The notes: a model not told the origin generated them from the letters alone. A DNA stretch of 64,000 nt from Flavihumibacter fluvii (GCF_018595675.2 NZ_CP092333.1:2442001-2506000), one strand, 5' to 3'; positions 1 to 8,550 are shown, counted from the first letter of the stretch. A program made the numbers and translations.

Positions 1-1181
1 AGGAAGAGGGCATTGATAGCATCCAGCGACCAGTATAAGGGGGAAACCTTCGCCAGTTGTTGCAACCCGACCGGCAGGATTTCCACAGGTACCCAGATGC
101 CGCCAATAGCGGAAAGGATTACGATGGAAATGGCGCCAAACGGCAGGGCCTGGTTGGGTGTTTGGAAAAGTGCCCCAATGCAAACCCCGTAAGCGGTGGC
201 TGTCATGGCGATCACCATGGCCGTCAGCAGCACACTTACCGGTGCATGGCCCAAATACAAGGCGGGCAATCCCAACCGGGGGAGGATGACCAGTCCAGCA
301 CCTATCATGAGGTAAAACTGGGCGATGCCCAGTAATATGTAAAAGGATAATTTGCCAAAGAGGATCGAAAAATAGGATCCCGGGATCAGCCTGATCCGCA
401 TCAGGCTCCCCTCCTCCCTTTCCCTGATCGTATTCCCGGCAATGGGAATGATGATGAAAAACAGGCCGAAAATCGCCCAGGCAGGCACATTGTGCTGCAC
501 TGAATTGGTATTGAGGTTCACTTTGGTCTCTTTATCGGCCATAAATTCCTTAATGGTGACCGCCTGCATTTTCTGTTGCAGGTCAAATTCAGGTCCAGCA
601 ACTGAATCGCTCCCCTTCATGCGATCAGACAACCGGCCCATGATCATTTCAGCCTGCACCTTGGTGAGTTGTTTGTCGAGCGCTGCCTGTAAAGACATTT
701 TCATGGCCTGCTTGGTCACCGGGTCAAAATAGAGTTCAAGGGTTGCAGTCCGGGTTTCCCTTTGCGGCAGTTTGCCGCTGATGCCCATCCGGCCAGCCAT
801 ATCATTGGCCACCTGGTTTGCACTGTTCACCACTTCGGCAGTAATGCCCGGCGGGACGATAATAGCGATCTTGTATTCACCCGACTGCACCAATTTACGG
901 GCCCGGTCGGCATCAACCGGCAGGCCTTCCACAGTTTTCACCAGCCTGAACTGGGGAATGGCCGACAAACCTTCTTCCATCTTTCCTGCCAGCCGGCCAC
1001 TGTCATTATCTACCCAAAGGATATCGAATGTAATATCCTGGTATTCCCGGAAGGGTGCATCCTGGATCAATGCCATGATAACAGTGAGGGCCAGCGGCAT
1101 CAGGAATAGCAGGGCCACACCTGTAAGGTCTTTCCGGAAAAGCCGGAACTCATTGATCAGGGTGGCTATTACTTTTCGCAT
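1..1181 (-). CDS. ABC-2 type transporter permease, C-terminal part beyond the window
   Basis: Reading leftwards from the ATG at 1179-1181 the frame stays open to base 1, giving about 393 residues. The protein starts MRKVIATLINEFRLF, has one membrane segment near residues 20-40, a long extracytoplasmic stretch, and then several membrane segments from about residue 225 on. This is the layout of ABC-2/NatB-type permeases with a large periplasmic loop, and the last visible part (LYWSLDAINALFL) resembles the end region of that family. Its start lies one base after the stop of the ATPase gene, so the two are translationally linked and surely form one exporter. Position in the pigment operon suggests export or membrane placement of a lipid or pigment intermediate; this is inference. 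The C-terminus is not visible. Confidence 0.85.
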   Translation of the reverse strand, partial: MRKVIATLINEFRLFRKDLTGVALLFLMPLALTVIMALIQDAPFREYQDITFDILWVDNDSGRLAGKMEEGLSAIPQFRLVKTVEGLPVDADRARKLVQSGEYKIAIIVPPGITAEVVNSANQVANDMAGRMGISGKLPQRETRTATLELYFDPVTKQAMKMSLQAALDKQLTKVQAEMIMGRLSDRMKGSDSVAGPEFDLQQKMQAVTIKEFMADKETKVNLNTNSVQHNVPAWAIFGLFFIIIPIAGNTIREREEGSLMRIRLIPGSYFSILFGKLSFYILLGIAQFYLMIGAGLVILPRLGLPALYLGHAPVSVLLTAMVIAMTATAYGVCIGALFQTPNQALPFGAISIVILSAIGGIWVPVEILPVGLQQLAKVSPLYWSLDAINALF

Positions 1182-1182
1182 A

Positions 1183-1917
1183 TCAGTCTCTTACAGAATA
1201 TCCGGTGAGGTTTAAAAAGACCTGTTCCAGGCTGGCCGCACCATGGAGATGCATCAGTTCACCCGGCCGACCCTTTACTACCAGTTTACCATGGTCGATA
1301 ATGGCTACCACATCGCAAAGCTGCTGGGCTTCTTCCAGTAAATGCGAAGTGTACATGATCGAGTGCCCATGCTGGTGGTATTCCTTCAGGAACTTCAAAA
1401 TCATATTGCGGCTTTGCACATCCACGCCGGCCGTGGGCTCATCCAATATCAGCAATTGCGGATCATGCAGCAATGACGCGATGATATTGGCCCTTCTTTT
1501 CATACCGCCCGAAAAATGGCGGATGGCCTTGCCCGCACTTTTTTCCAGGCCGAAAAGGTGCAGGTAAAAAGCAATTTTTTCCCTGATCACGCTGTTTTTC
1601 AGTCCATATAATTTGCCGATATATTCGAGGTTTTCCGTTACCGTCAGGGTCGGATACAAGGCAATGGATTGTGGTACTACACCGATTGCTTTTTTAATAG
1701 CTTCCGCATCCTTGTTAATATCCATTCCCATCACTTCCACCTGGCCTTCATCCGCTTTCACCAATCCGCAGATGATAGAAATGGTTGTCGTTTTGCCGGC
1801 ACCGTTAGGTCCAAGTAAACCGGCAATGATATTATCCTCAAAATCGATGGACAACCCGCTGAGCGATGGCTCTGCGGCCTGGCGGTAAGTTTTGTGTAAA
1901 TGGCGGATGGATAACAT
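1183..1917 (-). CDS. ABC transporter ATP-binding protein
   Basis: A 244-residue nucleotide-binding domain with Walker A GPNGAGKTTT (about residues 35-44), Q-loop region GVVPQSIALYPTLT, signature FSGGMKRRANI, Walker B LLILDEPTAGVD and the switch His in TSHLLEEAQ. It is of the one-domain type that pairs with ABC-2 permeases (NatA/CcmA-like subfamily), and the permease follows directly. It sits 18 bases after the BtrH-like gene in the same operon. Expected to power export across the inner membrane; the substrate is not shown by sequence. Confidence 0.93.
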   Translation of the reverse strand: MLSIRHLHKTYRQAAEPSLSGLSIDFEDNIIAGLLGPNGAGKTTTISIICGLVKADEGQVEVMGMDINKDAEAIKKAIGVVPQSIALYPTLTVTENLEYIGKLYGLKNSVIREKIAFYLHLFGLEKSAGKAIRHFSGGMKRRANIIASLLHDPQLLILDEPTAGVDVQSRNMILKFLKEYHQHGHSIMYTSHLLEEAQQLCDVVAIIDHGKLVVKGRPGELMHLHGAASLEQVFLNLTGYSVRD

Positions 1918-1935
1918 GGGTGCTATGTCGTAAAC

Positions 1936-2937
1936 TTATAGCAGTTTTTTTAACCGGGTGAAAAAGTCTTTCTCCCGCACCGATAAAGCAATGAGCATAT
2001 CGCCCAGTTCAGTATAGGTGGATAGATTTCCCGAGCGGTCTTTCATTACCCGTGCTGCCGCAAAAGCAAAATTGCGCCACTCATCACCGATCTTCGTCAT
2101 GTCGGCAGACATCTGTGCGAAGGCCTGGTTTTTAGTGATCACTGCAGCTTCCTGCAAAAATGCTGCATACAGAAAACGAAAACCAGCACCGCCCGTGCCG
2201 ATCTCTTCCTGCATCCGGATGATATTACCGATGAACAATCCGGCTTTTCGTGCGCCCAGCTTTTCAGGGTATTTCCTGATACGTTTGCCCAGGTAGGCAA
2301 TGCCGCGGTATCCGAAAAACGGGGGTGGCGATTGCAACATGAAGAAGCAGGTCTTTTTCATGCCACTTAATATCGCCGGTGTAAGGTCTTTGTTTCCCAA
2401 TGTTTGCACCGGGTAATACATTTTACCATTAGGTGCCGGGAAGCCTTTTGCGAATCGTGCTTTTTCCAACTCATTACCCGGCAGCCGGGTAATATTTTCC
2501 ATAACCGGGTCAGAGATCAGGTAATCGTTTCCCTCTTTGCCATAGGCGATCAGGTTATGTGCGTTAAAATGGAAACGCCAGGCTTCGGGAAAATAACTGA
2601 GGTAGTAGACACTGCTCTGCATGCCGACCGGTTTGTTGGCGGCCAGCGCAGCATCTAAAGCGGCCATGCCTTTTTCCGGGGATGAAAAAGCTTCTACCTT
2701 CATTTTAACCCCCAGTTCCTTGCAGACCCTTTTGAAGATGTAGCCGGGCCAGATCCGGAAGGTGGTGCCGGGAACACCATTCACTTTTAAAAATGGCAGG
2801 TGACCGAAAAAAAGTCCGGCACCAATACCGAATGCCAGGGGTTCTGTAAGTGTAATGCCGGCATGCTGCAGCAGGCTAAGGGTGACCCCGCTTTCGCAGT
2901 GGGCAGATTGTTTATGGTGAAAATTTTCAATGATCAT
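1936..2937 (-). CDS. BtrH-like protein (BtrH N-terminal domain), candidate acyltransferase
   Basis: A 333-residue protein whose N-terminal half matches the BtrH_N family as I recognise it: SAHCESG near the start (Cys14), FNAHNLIAYG (His127) and DYLISDPV (Asp143), an order that fits a papain/C39-like Cys-His-Asp triad. The C-terminal half is helical and resembles the DUF4872 region often fused to it. BtrH of butirosin biosynthesis moves an acyl group from an acyl carrier protein to an amine. Here the gene sits among dialkylresorcinol genes and opposite an ACP-ketosynthase arm, so an acyl transfer from ACP onto the resorcinol hydroxyl, making the flexirubin ester, is a reasonable proposal (inference). 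No signal peptide; cytoplasmic. Confidence 0.75.
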   Translation of the reverse strand: MIIENFHHKQSAHCESGVTLSLLQHAGITLTEPLAFGIGAGLFFGHLPFLKVNGVPGTTFRIWPGYIFKRVCKELGVKMKVEAFSSPEKGMAALDAALAANKPVGMQSSVYYLSYFPEAWRFHFNAHNLIAYGKEGNDYLISDPVMENITRLPGNELEKARFAKGFPAPNGKMYYPVQTLGNKDLTPAILSGMKKTCFFMLQSPPPFFGYRGIAYLGKRIRKYPEKLGARKAGLFIGNIIRMQEEIGTGGAGFRFLYAAFLQEAAVITKNQAFAQMSADMTKIGDEWRNFAFAAARVMKDRSGNLSTYTELGDMLIALSVREKDFFTRLKKLL

Positions 2938-2955
2938 GGGGTAATGACCGGTGCC

Positions 2956-3369
2956 TTATGGCTGGCCGGGAATATGCTTCAGTTGGTCAACAGGTATATT
3001 GAACACCGAAGCATAGCGCTCTAATTGTTGTGCAGATAATTTTCTAAAGACCCGCATACGCAGGTGTCTTTTCACCCTGAACCGCCAATAGCCAACATAT
3101 TGCGCCAATGTAGGCAGGTCCATCAGGCTTTTTTCCATATAATAGGCAATCGGGCTCAGTTCGCCGGCGATCACTTGTTGGCGGGTTTGCTCGATCTTTT
3201 CATCAATACTTTCCCAGGCCTGGCTCATGGCGAGGTTCTCCGCATCCCAGCCGGTATACTTTGTCGTTTCATAGTTCCCGCTATTATCGGTCACATACAA
3301 TACTTTCACCAGGCTGTTATCCTGGCCATGTATGATCTTTTTGTCCTGCGGAACCTCGTCTTTATTCAT
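2956..3369 (-). CDS. Conserved hypothetical protein of the dialkylresorcinol/flexirubin operon
   Basis: 137 residues, no signal peptide or membrane segment, mixed charged sequence with a basic patch near the middle (WRFRVKRHLRMRVFRK). I do not recognise a named domain. It lies 3 bases after darB and 18 bases before the BtrH-like gene, so it is part of the operon and most likely needed for pigment formation or control. The second half (LSAQQLERYASVFNIPVDQL) looks like a small helical unit, possibly a binding adaptor. Function unknown. Confidence 0.7.
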   Translation of the reverse strand: MNKDEVPQDKKIIHGQDNSLVKVLYVTDNSGNYETTKYTGWDAENLAMSQAWESIDEKIEQTRQQVIAGELSPIAYYMEKSLMDLPTLAQYVGYWRFRVKRHLRMRVFRKLSAQQLERYASVFNIPVDQLKHIPGQP

Positions 3370-3372
3370 AGC

Positions 3373-4509
3373 CTAAACTACTGTAAAATGTGCGTATATA
3401 TAAGTGAACCTTGCACTTTCCGGAATCATCACCAGTAATGTATCGCCTTTCTTCAATTTACCACCGTTGAACATTTCTTCCAGCATCAGGAATGGAGAGA
3501 CGCTACCCACATTACCCACCCGCACCAGGTTGGTGAACCATTTTTCAGGCGGTACGCGCAACCCGATTTTTTCCTGCTCTTTCAAAATGATATCGCGGAA
3601 AAATTCCGATGACAGATGTGGCAGGTACCAGGTGAGTTTATCTACCGTGAGGTGGTGTTTGTCAAATACTTCTTTCATAAACTGGCCGCCCTTGGGAACA
3701 ATATTCACCCCCAGCAGGCGGGTATCCTGTTTGAAAGAAAAAATACTTTTGTGGCCCCACTCTTCCGGTGTGAATTCCGGGAAGCCGGTAAGGCTGCCAT
3801 CCGGACTGCGTATAGCCCCTGAATACATACAGGAGGGCAACTCGTTAGCGTACGATTTGATATCGATGAAATCAATCCGAAGGGAGTTGCCGTTTTTATT
3901 GGGTTCATTCTGTAATAAAGCTGCCCCTGCGCCATCACTCAGCATCCATCGCATGAAATCCTTTTCAAAAGCGATCATAGGGTTGGCCTCAAGTTCTTTC
4001 AGCTTTTCCGCTTCCGCATCAAATTTATCGTGGCGCAACCAGGTTGATACTTTCTCTGAAGCAAAAGCAACCGCATTATTGATATCGCCGTGCTTCACGG
4101 AAAGCCAGGCGTATTTCATGGCCTGGAACCCCGATGCACAGGAACTGCTGATGGAAGAAATTTCAATGGGAGGACAGCCAAGCTCTCCATGCACCATGGC
4201 TGTATGGCTGGGCAATAATTGTTCCGGCGACATGGTGCCTCCGGTCAGTAGCTGGATATCGCTTTTCGTGAAATCTGCATCCAATAAACCCTCAATGGCT
4301 TTGGCTGCCAGCTGGGCATTGGTATGGGTGCTTTTACCTTCCTTATCTATGGCGTAATAGCGTGATGTAATCTTATTATTTCCCAGGATTTTCAACCTTG
4401 CACGGGACGGCCTCCCATCAACCATACCAAGGTATAGTTCTATATCATCATTGCTAACCGGATCATTGGGTAAAAACTTCGACAGCCTGTTTACGAACAC
4501 CTCTCCCAT
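3373..4509 (-). CDS. darB: StlD/DarB-family beta-ketoacyl synthase III (dialkylresorcinol synthesis)
   Basis: A 378-residue FabH-like thiolase-fold enzyme. The catalytic triad is visible: Cys124 in SSSCASGFQ, His298 in WYLPHLSSE and Asn333 in VGNVGSVS. The N-terminus (FVNRLSKFLPNDPVSN) and long insertions are typical of the StlD/DarB branch rather than of primary-metabolism FabH. DarB condenses two beta-ketoacyl chains with the partner enzyme to a 1,3-cyclohexanedione that is aromatised to a 2,5-dialkylresorcinol. The partner gene darA lies 44 bases upstream on the same strand, which settles the assignment. In Bacteroidota these enzymes supply the alcohol part of flexirubin pigments. Confidence 0.88.
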   Translation of the reverse strand: MGEVFVNRLSKFLPNDPVSNDDIELYLGMVDGRPSRARLKILGNNKITSRYYAIDKEGKSTHTNAQLAAKAIEGLLDADFTKSDIQLLTGGTMSPEQLLPSHTAMVHGELGCPPIEISSISSSCASGFQAMKYAWLSVKHGDINNAVAFASEKVSTWLRHDKFDAEAEKLKELEANPMIAFEKDFMRWMLSDGAGAALLQNEPNKNGNSLRIDFIDIKSYANELPSCMYSGAIRSPDGSLTGFPEFTPEEWGHKSIFSFKQDTRLLGVNIVPKGGQFMKEVFDKHHLTVDKLTWYLPHLSSEFFRDIILKEQEKIGLRVPPEKWFTNLVRVGNVGSVSPFLMLEEMFNGGKLKKGDTLLVMIPESARFTYIYAHFTVV

Positions 4510-4553
4510 AACTGTAACAAATTTGGATTCTTCTGCAATATTAAAAAGTCAAT

Positions 4554-5474
4554 TTAGATTACATCGCTTTCATAACGAATACCTTTAAAATAATTTATCT
4601 GCTCCCGGAAGGATTTCTTCCTGAAAATGCTGACCAGTTTTGCAGACAATCCGGAAATTGGCGATAACACAAAGATACCAGTCAGTAATAATCTTTTAAA
4701 GAGTTTTACACGGGGAAGCCTTTCTGCATCTCCAGGCCCGCCTTTCTCCCTGATATAGGTAGCGAATTTCCTGAAATTGGTAATGCCTCTTTTTTCAAGG
4801 ACGATAAGGGTTGGCTTCAGGTGTACTGCACCTGCTGCCAATAATTTTTCCTGCAGCTGGTTAGTTTGCCCTGATACCATTGCATTTGCAATGATTGGAC
4901 CAAACCTGGATGCGGCTTCAATGTCACGGGTCTGTACGCCTGCTTCAGGCAACCAGCGGCCGGCCTCTTTCTGGCCTTTAAATGCCCATCGTATTACAGT
5001 AAACAATGAGATGAGGTTGTGGTTTGTATCAGCCAGCACAATATTACCAATATGCCTGGCCCCCAGCTGTTGCAGGTGGGCTTTGACTTTTTCCTGGGCA
5101 TTCAACCACATATTCCGGGAGCCAACTACTGTGATGACTGGTTTACCGGAAAGAATTTTTGCGGCATCACTCTTCAGGAAACTGGTTGTAGGAATAGAAG
5201 GGGATAAATACCAGGGCTGGTAACCAAGGATAACCAGGTCGTAGGGTTTATCAGGAATCGTGATCGGTTTCAATTCAACCGGGATTTCTTTAACGCATTC
5301 GGGCATGGCATCAAAAAACTGGTCGCTGGTCCATGGAAAAGGAAAATCCTTTACTGGTTTATATTCAATTGTTGTAATATCAGTTTCTCCTTTAACAGAA
5401 GAAAACATGTTCTTCAGGATTTCCCCCAGCTGTCCGCTTTGCGAATAATAGATAACAAGGATATTCAATGCCAT
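4554..5474 (-). CDS. darA: Dialkylresorcinol condensing enzyme DarA (flavodoxin-like N-terminus)
   Basis: 306 residues. It begins with a flavodoxin-like beta strand and loop, LNILVIYYSQSGQL, followed by an alternating alpha/beta domain (DLVILGYQPWYLSP, PVITVVGSRNMW, GNIVLADTNHN), and ends with a less ordered region after about residue 225. This arrangement is what Bacteroidota proteins annotated as dialkylresorcinol condensing enzyme show. First gene of the leftward arm, with darB next, and divergent from the ACP gene. Known for the family: DarA and DarB suffice to make the resorcinol core from acyl precursors. Exact reaction share between DarA and DarB cannot be read from sequence. Confidence 0.82.
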   Translation of the reverse strand: MALNILVIYYSQSGQLGEILKNMFSSVKGETDITTIEYKPVKDFPFPWTSDQFFDAMPECVKEIPVELKPITIPDKPYDLVILGYQPWYLSPSIPTTSFLKSDAAKILSGKPVITVVGSRNMWLNAQEKVKAHLQQLGARHIGNIVLADTNHNLISLFTVIRWAFKGQKEAGRWLPEAGVQTRDIEAASRFGPIIANAMVSGQTNQLQEKLLAAGAVHLKPTLIVLEKRGITNFRKFATYIREKGGPGDAERLPRVKLFKRLLLTGIFVLSPISGLSAKLVSIFRKKSFREQINYFKGIRYESDVI

Positions 5475-5569
5475 GGTTCAAGATATAACGGATGAAGTTA
5501 AATAATTCCATGGTTTCACCCATTCATTACAATTTTTTTTGCGGTAAGGTACCTAATCTTAATTATGGC

Positions 5570-5577
5570 TATTTTTG
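5570..5577 (+). promoter_or_regulatory. Bacteroidota -7 promoter element upstream of the ACP gene
   Basis: TATTTTTG fits the consensus TAnnTTTG exactly and lies 24 bases before the ACP start codon. A T-run ending in TTTG at 5538-5541 lies further upstream than the usual spacing (28 instead of about 20 bases), so only the -7 element is convincing. Confidence 0.45.
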
Positions 5578-5601
5578 ATCACCATAAATAAACTGCCTTG
5601 C

Positions 5602-5859
5602 ATGGATAATTTTAAACGAGAGTTGAAACTTGCGATCATCGAATCACTGAACTTGCAGGGAATGTTACCCGAAGAAATTGATGATAAAGCCCCGCTGTTT
5701 GGAGAAGGGCTTGGGTTAGACAGTATTGATTCCCTTGAAATGATTGTATTACTGGAACGTAATTATGGTATAAAAATAGAAGATCCCCGCGAAGGACGTC
5801 GGGTATTTGAATCCATAGATGTGATGGCCGACTATATACAGGCTAACAGAAAAAAATAA
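5602..5859 (+). CDS. Acyl carrier protein of the pigment locus
   Basis: 85 residues from the ATG at 5602. The phosphopantetheine attachment site is in GLDSIDSLEM, with the modified Ser after Asp (GLDSIDS); the rest is the small four-helix ACP fold with many acidic residues. An upstream in-frame TTG exists at 5575 but overlaps the promoter element, so the ATG is preferred. It is followed after 3 bases by a ketosynthase and then a ketosynthase-like chain-length partner, so this ACP most likely carries the growing polyene or fatty chain of a type II synthase. Confidence 0.88.
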   Translation: MDNFKRELKLAIIESLNLQGMLPEEIDDKAPLFGEGLGLDSIDSLEMIVLLERNYGIKIEDPREGRRVFESIDVMADYIQANRKK

Positions 5860-5862
5860 GTC

Positions 5863-7071
5863 ATGCGCACTGTGTATGTGACTGGTGTGGGGATAGTATC
5901 CGCTATTGGAATTGGGGTTGCTGCTAACTGGTCTGCATTGAATGCTATGACTACCGGCATTTCTTATTCGAAGCACCTCAACAGCGTATTGAAAAATATG
6001 CTGCCTGCTGCGGAAGTAGCAGCGACTACCGCGGAATTAGCAGGGATTTATGGCGATACCGGCAATTTGTTTCCCAACCGGGTAAACATCATGGCCGCAA
6101 TTGCGTTGCGGGAAGCCATCAAAAATAACCTGGTAGCAGCAACAGCCGGTCAGTTTGGATTTATCAACGCCAGCTCGGTTGGGGGAATGGGTGATGTGGA
6201 AGATATTTATGATGCGTTGGTTGACCCGGACAACCATGATGAAAAAATTATACCACTAGGTGAAACGATGGATTGTGGCTTTGGGACCCAGGAACTTGCA
6301 CGGCATTTTAACCTCACTAATTTTATCGGGACCATCAGCACAGCCTGTTCATCATCGGCAAATGCACTGATCTTTGGTGCACGCCTCATCAGGAATGGCC
6401 TGCTGGAGGGTGTTGTTTGCGGCGGGGCAGATACACTCACAAGATTTACCTTAAATGGATTTAACAGCCTTAAGAATATCGACAAAAATCATTGCCGTCC
6501 ATTTGATGCCAACCGGAATGGCTTAAATCTTGGGGAGGGCGCAGCTTACCTCGTGCTTGAATCTGATGAAATGCTGCAGAAAACCGGAAGTAAACCCCTT
6601 GCCATCTTCAGCGGATGCTGCAATTATAATGAAGCTTTTCACCCTACCGCACCATCCCCTGAAGGCGAAGGCGCCTACCAGGCCATGAAAGGTGCCTTAG
6701 ATTTAGCCGGATTGTCGCCGGAGGATATTTCTTATATCAATGCACATGGTACAGCCACCCTTAATAATGACCTGGCGGAAGCTTTTGCGTTTCACCGGCT
6801 ATTTGGTGATCAGTTGCCTGTATTCAGCTCAACAAAATGTTATACCGGCCATACACTTGCCGCAGCAGGCGCCATTGAAGCGGTGTTTTCTGTGTTAAGT
6901 TTAAAACACCAGGAATTGTATCCGGTATTGAATTTTGATACGCCAATGCCTGAATTAAACCTCGTACCCCTGACAACTGTGGAGCGAAATATTCCCGTAA
7001 AACATATCTTGAGCAATTCATTTGGTTTTGGCGGAAACAATGCCAGCCTCTTATTCAGCAGGTATGATTAA
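5863..7071 (+). CDS. Beta-ketoacyl-ACP synthase (FabF-type, KS-alpha) of the pigment locus
   Basis: 402 residues, thiolase fold of the FabB/FabF class. The catalytic Cys162 (ISTACSSSANA), His295 (INAHGTAT) and His330 (CYTGHTLAAAGA) are all present, as is the C-terminal glycine-rich NSFGFGGNNA. It starts 3 bases after the ACP stop, and its last 8 bases overlap the next gene, which encodes a similar protein without the active Cys. Such KS-alpha/KS-beta pairs occur in type II polyketide and aryl polyene synthases. It should elongate the chain on the neighbouring ACP. Confidence 0.88.
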   Translation: MRTVYVTGVGIVSAIGIGVAANWSALNAMTTGISYSKHLNSVLKNMLPAAEVAATTAELAGIYGDTGNLFPNRVNIMAAIALREAIKNNLVAATAGQFGFINASSVGGMGDVEDIYDALVDPDNHDEKIIPLGETMDCGFGTQELARHFNLTNFIGTISTACSSSANALIFGARLIRNGLLEGVVCGGADTLTRFTLNGFNSLKNIDKNHCRPFDANRNGLNLGEGAAYLVLESDEMLQKTGSKPLAIFSGCCNYNEAFHPTAPSPEGEGAYQAMKGALDLAGLSPEDISYINAHGTATLNNDLAEAFAFHRLFGDQLPVFSSTKCYTGHTLAAAGAIEAVFSVLSLKHQELYPVLNFDTPMPELNLVPLTTVERNIPVKHILSNSFGFGGNNASLLFSRYD

Positions 7072-8131
7072 GCCGGTGTACATACGAGCGGCCCGGGCCA
7101 TCTGCGCCCAGGAAACATTTCCGCAAAATGAACTGCCTGACCAGCTGGCAGATGCCACGAATAATACCCTGTTTTACAAGCACCCGGAATACAGTAAATA
7201 TTTCACGATCATGCAGCTACGGCGCATGAGCAGGATAACCCGGACAGGGCTGGTGGCAGCTATTGAATGCCTGGCAGATGCTGGTATTAAAAAACCGGAA
7301 GCCATTATTACCGGAACAGGAAAGGGCAGCATCACGGATACTGAAAAATTCATCCGCAATATCCAGGAGTTTAAGGAAGGCACTTTAAATCCGACACCGT
7401 TTATTCAGTCCACTTATAATTCATTAAACGGACTGATCAGCCTGCACCACGATACCAGTTGCTACAATACCACATTTGTACACCGGGGGCATTCGCTTGA
7501 ACTCGCACTTACAGACGCGATGTTACTATTCAATGAAGGGAGCATAGAAAATGCGCTGGTAGGTTCATTTGAAGAAATTTCACCGGAGCATTTTATCATC
7601 AAGCAGAAACTGGGGTATTGGAAAAAGGAACCGGTTTCCTGCAAGGAATTACTGGCTGTTGAAACGCCGGGAAGCATTGCCGGGGAAGGCACATTCTTTT
7701 TTGTTTTACAAAAAGGGCCGGAAGGAGCCATGGCGAAACTACATGCAATGCGCTTATTGTTTGAGCCAACGGAAGAAATACTCACAGAAGCCATAAAACA
7801 GCTGCTGGAAGACCATCAGCTCAGTTCCGGAGATATCGACCTTGTATTTTTAGGTGACAATGGTGATATAAGGCATAAAGGAAATTATATGGCTGTTGCA
7901 GGAATGTTTTCGAATGAAGTGCATGTGCAAGGGTTCAAACAGGCTTGCGGGGAATTTGATACAGCGGCCGGGTTTGCCCTTTGGCTGGCGGTCCTGGCAG
8001 CAAAAAACCAGCGGATCTATGAAGGTTTAACCATCAGGCAAGGGAATCGGCCTTCCTATAAAAATATCCTGATTTACAACAATTACAATGGTCAGCAGCA
8101 TTCCATTTACCTGGTGCAGCAGGCGCATTAA
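7064..8131 (+). CDS. Ketosynthase-like protein lacking the catalytic Cys (chain-length-factor type, KS-beta)
   Basis: 355 residues from the ATG at 7064, which overlaps the stop region of the KS-alpha gene by 8 bases. The thiolase-like layout is kept (ATNNTLFYKHPEYSKYFTIM, AAIECLADAGI, ALVGSFEEISPEH, AGEGTFFFVL), but where KS-alpha has TACSSSANAL this protein has FVHRGHSLELAL, so the nucleophile is missing, and the two active His motifs are not recognisable. This is the pattern of chain-length factors, which form a heterodimer with KS-alpha. Known for the fold; role in this locus inferred. An upstream in-frame ATG at 7022 would add 14 residues but lies inside KS-alpha. Confidence 0.78.
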   Translation: MIKPVYIRAARAICAQETFPQNELPDQLADATNNTLFYKHPEYSKYFTIMQLRRMSRITRTGLVAAIECLADAGIKKPEAIITGTGKGSITDTEKFIRNIQEFKEGTLNPTPFIQSTYNSLNGLISLHHDTSCYNTTFVHRGHSLELALTDAMLLFNEGSIENALVGSFEEISPEHFIIKQKLGYWKKEPVSCKELLAVETPGSIAGEGTFFFVLQKGPEGAMAKLHAMRLLFEPTEEILTEAIKQLLEDHQLSSGDIDLVFLGDNGDIRHKGNYMAVAGMFSNEVHVQGFKQACGEFDTAAGFALWLAVLAAKNQRIYEGLTIRQGNRPSYKNILIYNNYNGQQHSIYLVQQAH

Positions 8132-8162
8132 AAAAGCCGCAAATAAATTGCGGCCTTTTTAT
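8131..8162. terminator. Two-way intrinsic terminator between the KS-beta gene and rplL
   Basis: A perfect 7-base stem GCCGCAA/TTGCGGC (8136-8142 and 8148-8154) with loop ATAAA is flanked by A5 on the left and a T-run on the right, so it can stop transcription from both convergent units. Confidence 0.85.
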
Positions 8163-8178
8163 TCAGTCAAAACTGGGA

Positions 8179-8550
8179 TTAGTTGATTTCAACATCAGCA
8201 CCAGCTTCTTTCAGCTTGTTAGCGATATCATCAGCTTCTCCTTTAGAAATACCTTCTTTGATTGCTTTAGGAGCGCCGTCAACCAGTTCTTTAGCTTCTT
8301 TCAGTCCAAGGCCAGTAAGGTCTTTAACGATTTTCACTACGTTCAGTTTAGAAGCACCACCGCTTTTCAGGATTACATTGAAAGCAGTTTTCTCTTCTAC
8401 AACCGCTGCGCCAGCGCCTTCGGCTGCTACTACTACTGCAGCTGCAGCAGGTTCGATACCATACTCGGATTTCAGGAAATCAGCCAGTTCCTGTACTTCT
8501 TTTACAGTGAGGCTTACCAATTGTTCAGCTAATACTTTTACGTCTGCCAT
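8179..8550 (-). CDS. rplL: 50S ribosomal protein L7/L12 (bL12)
   Basis: 123 residues: N-terminal dimerisation segment ([23 protein letters not shown] is the recognisable start region), an Ala/Val/Gly-rich hinge around residues 33-52, and the conserved C-terminal domain with [24 protein letters not shown] and [11 protein letters not shown]. Typical length. It is the last gene of the rplKAJL group; the expected rpoB does not follow. Confidence 0.98.
   Translation of the reverse strand: MADVKVLAEQLVSLTVKEVQELADFLKSEYGIEPAAAAVVVAAEGAGAAVVEEKTAFNVILKSGGASKLNVVKIVKDLTGLGLKEAKELVDGAPKAIKEGISKGEADDIANKLKEAGADVEIN

Noticed and set aside
3404-4357. Open frame of 317 codons opposite darB
   Set aside because: It lies fully within a well-supported ketosynthase gene with all catalytic residues; the opposite frame has no family resemblance and no promoter.
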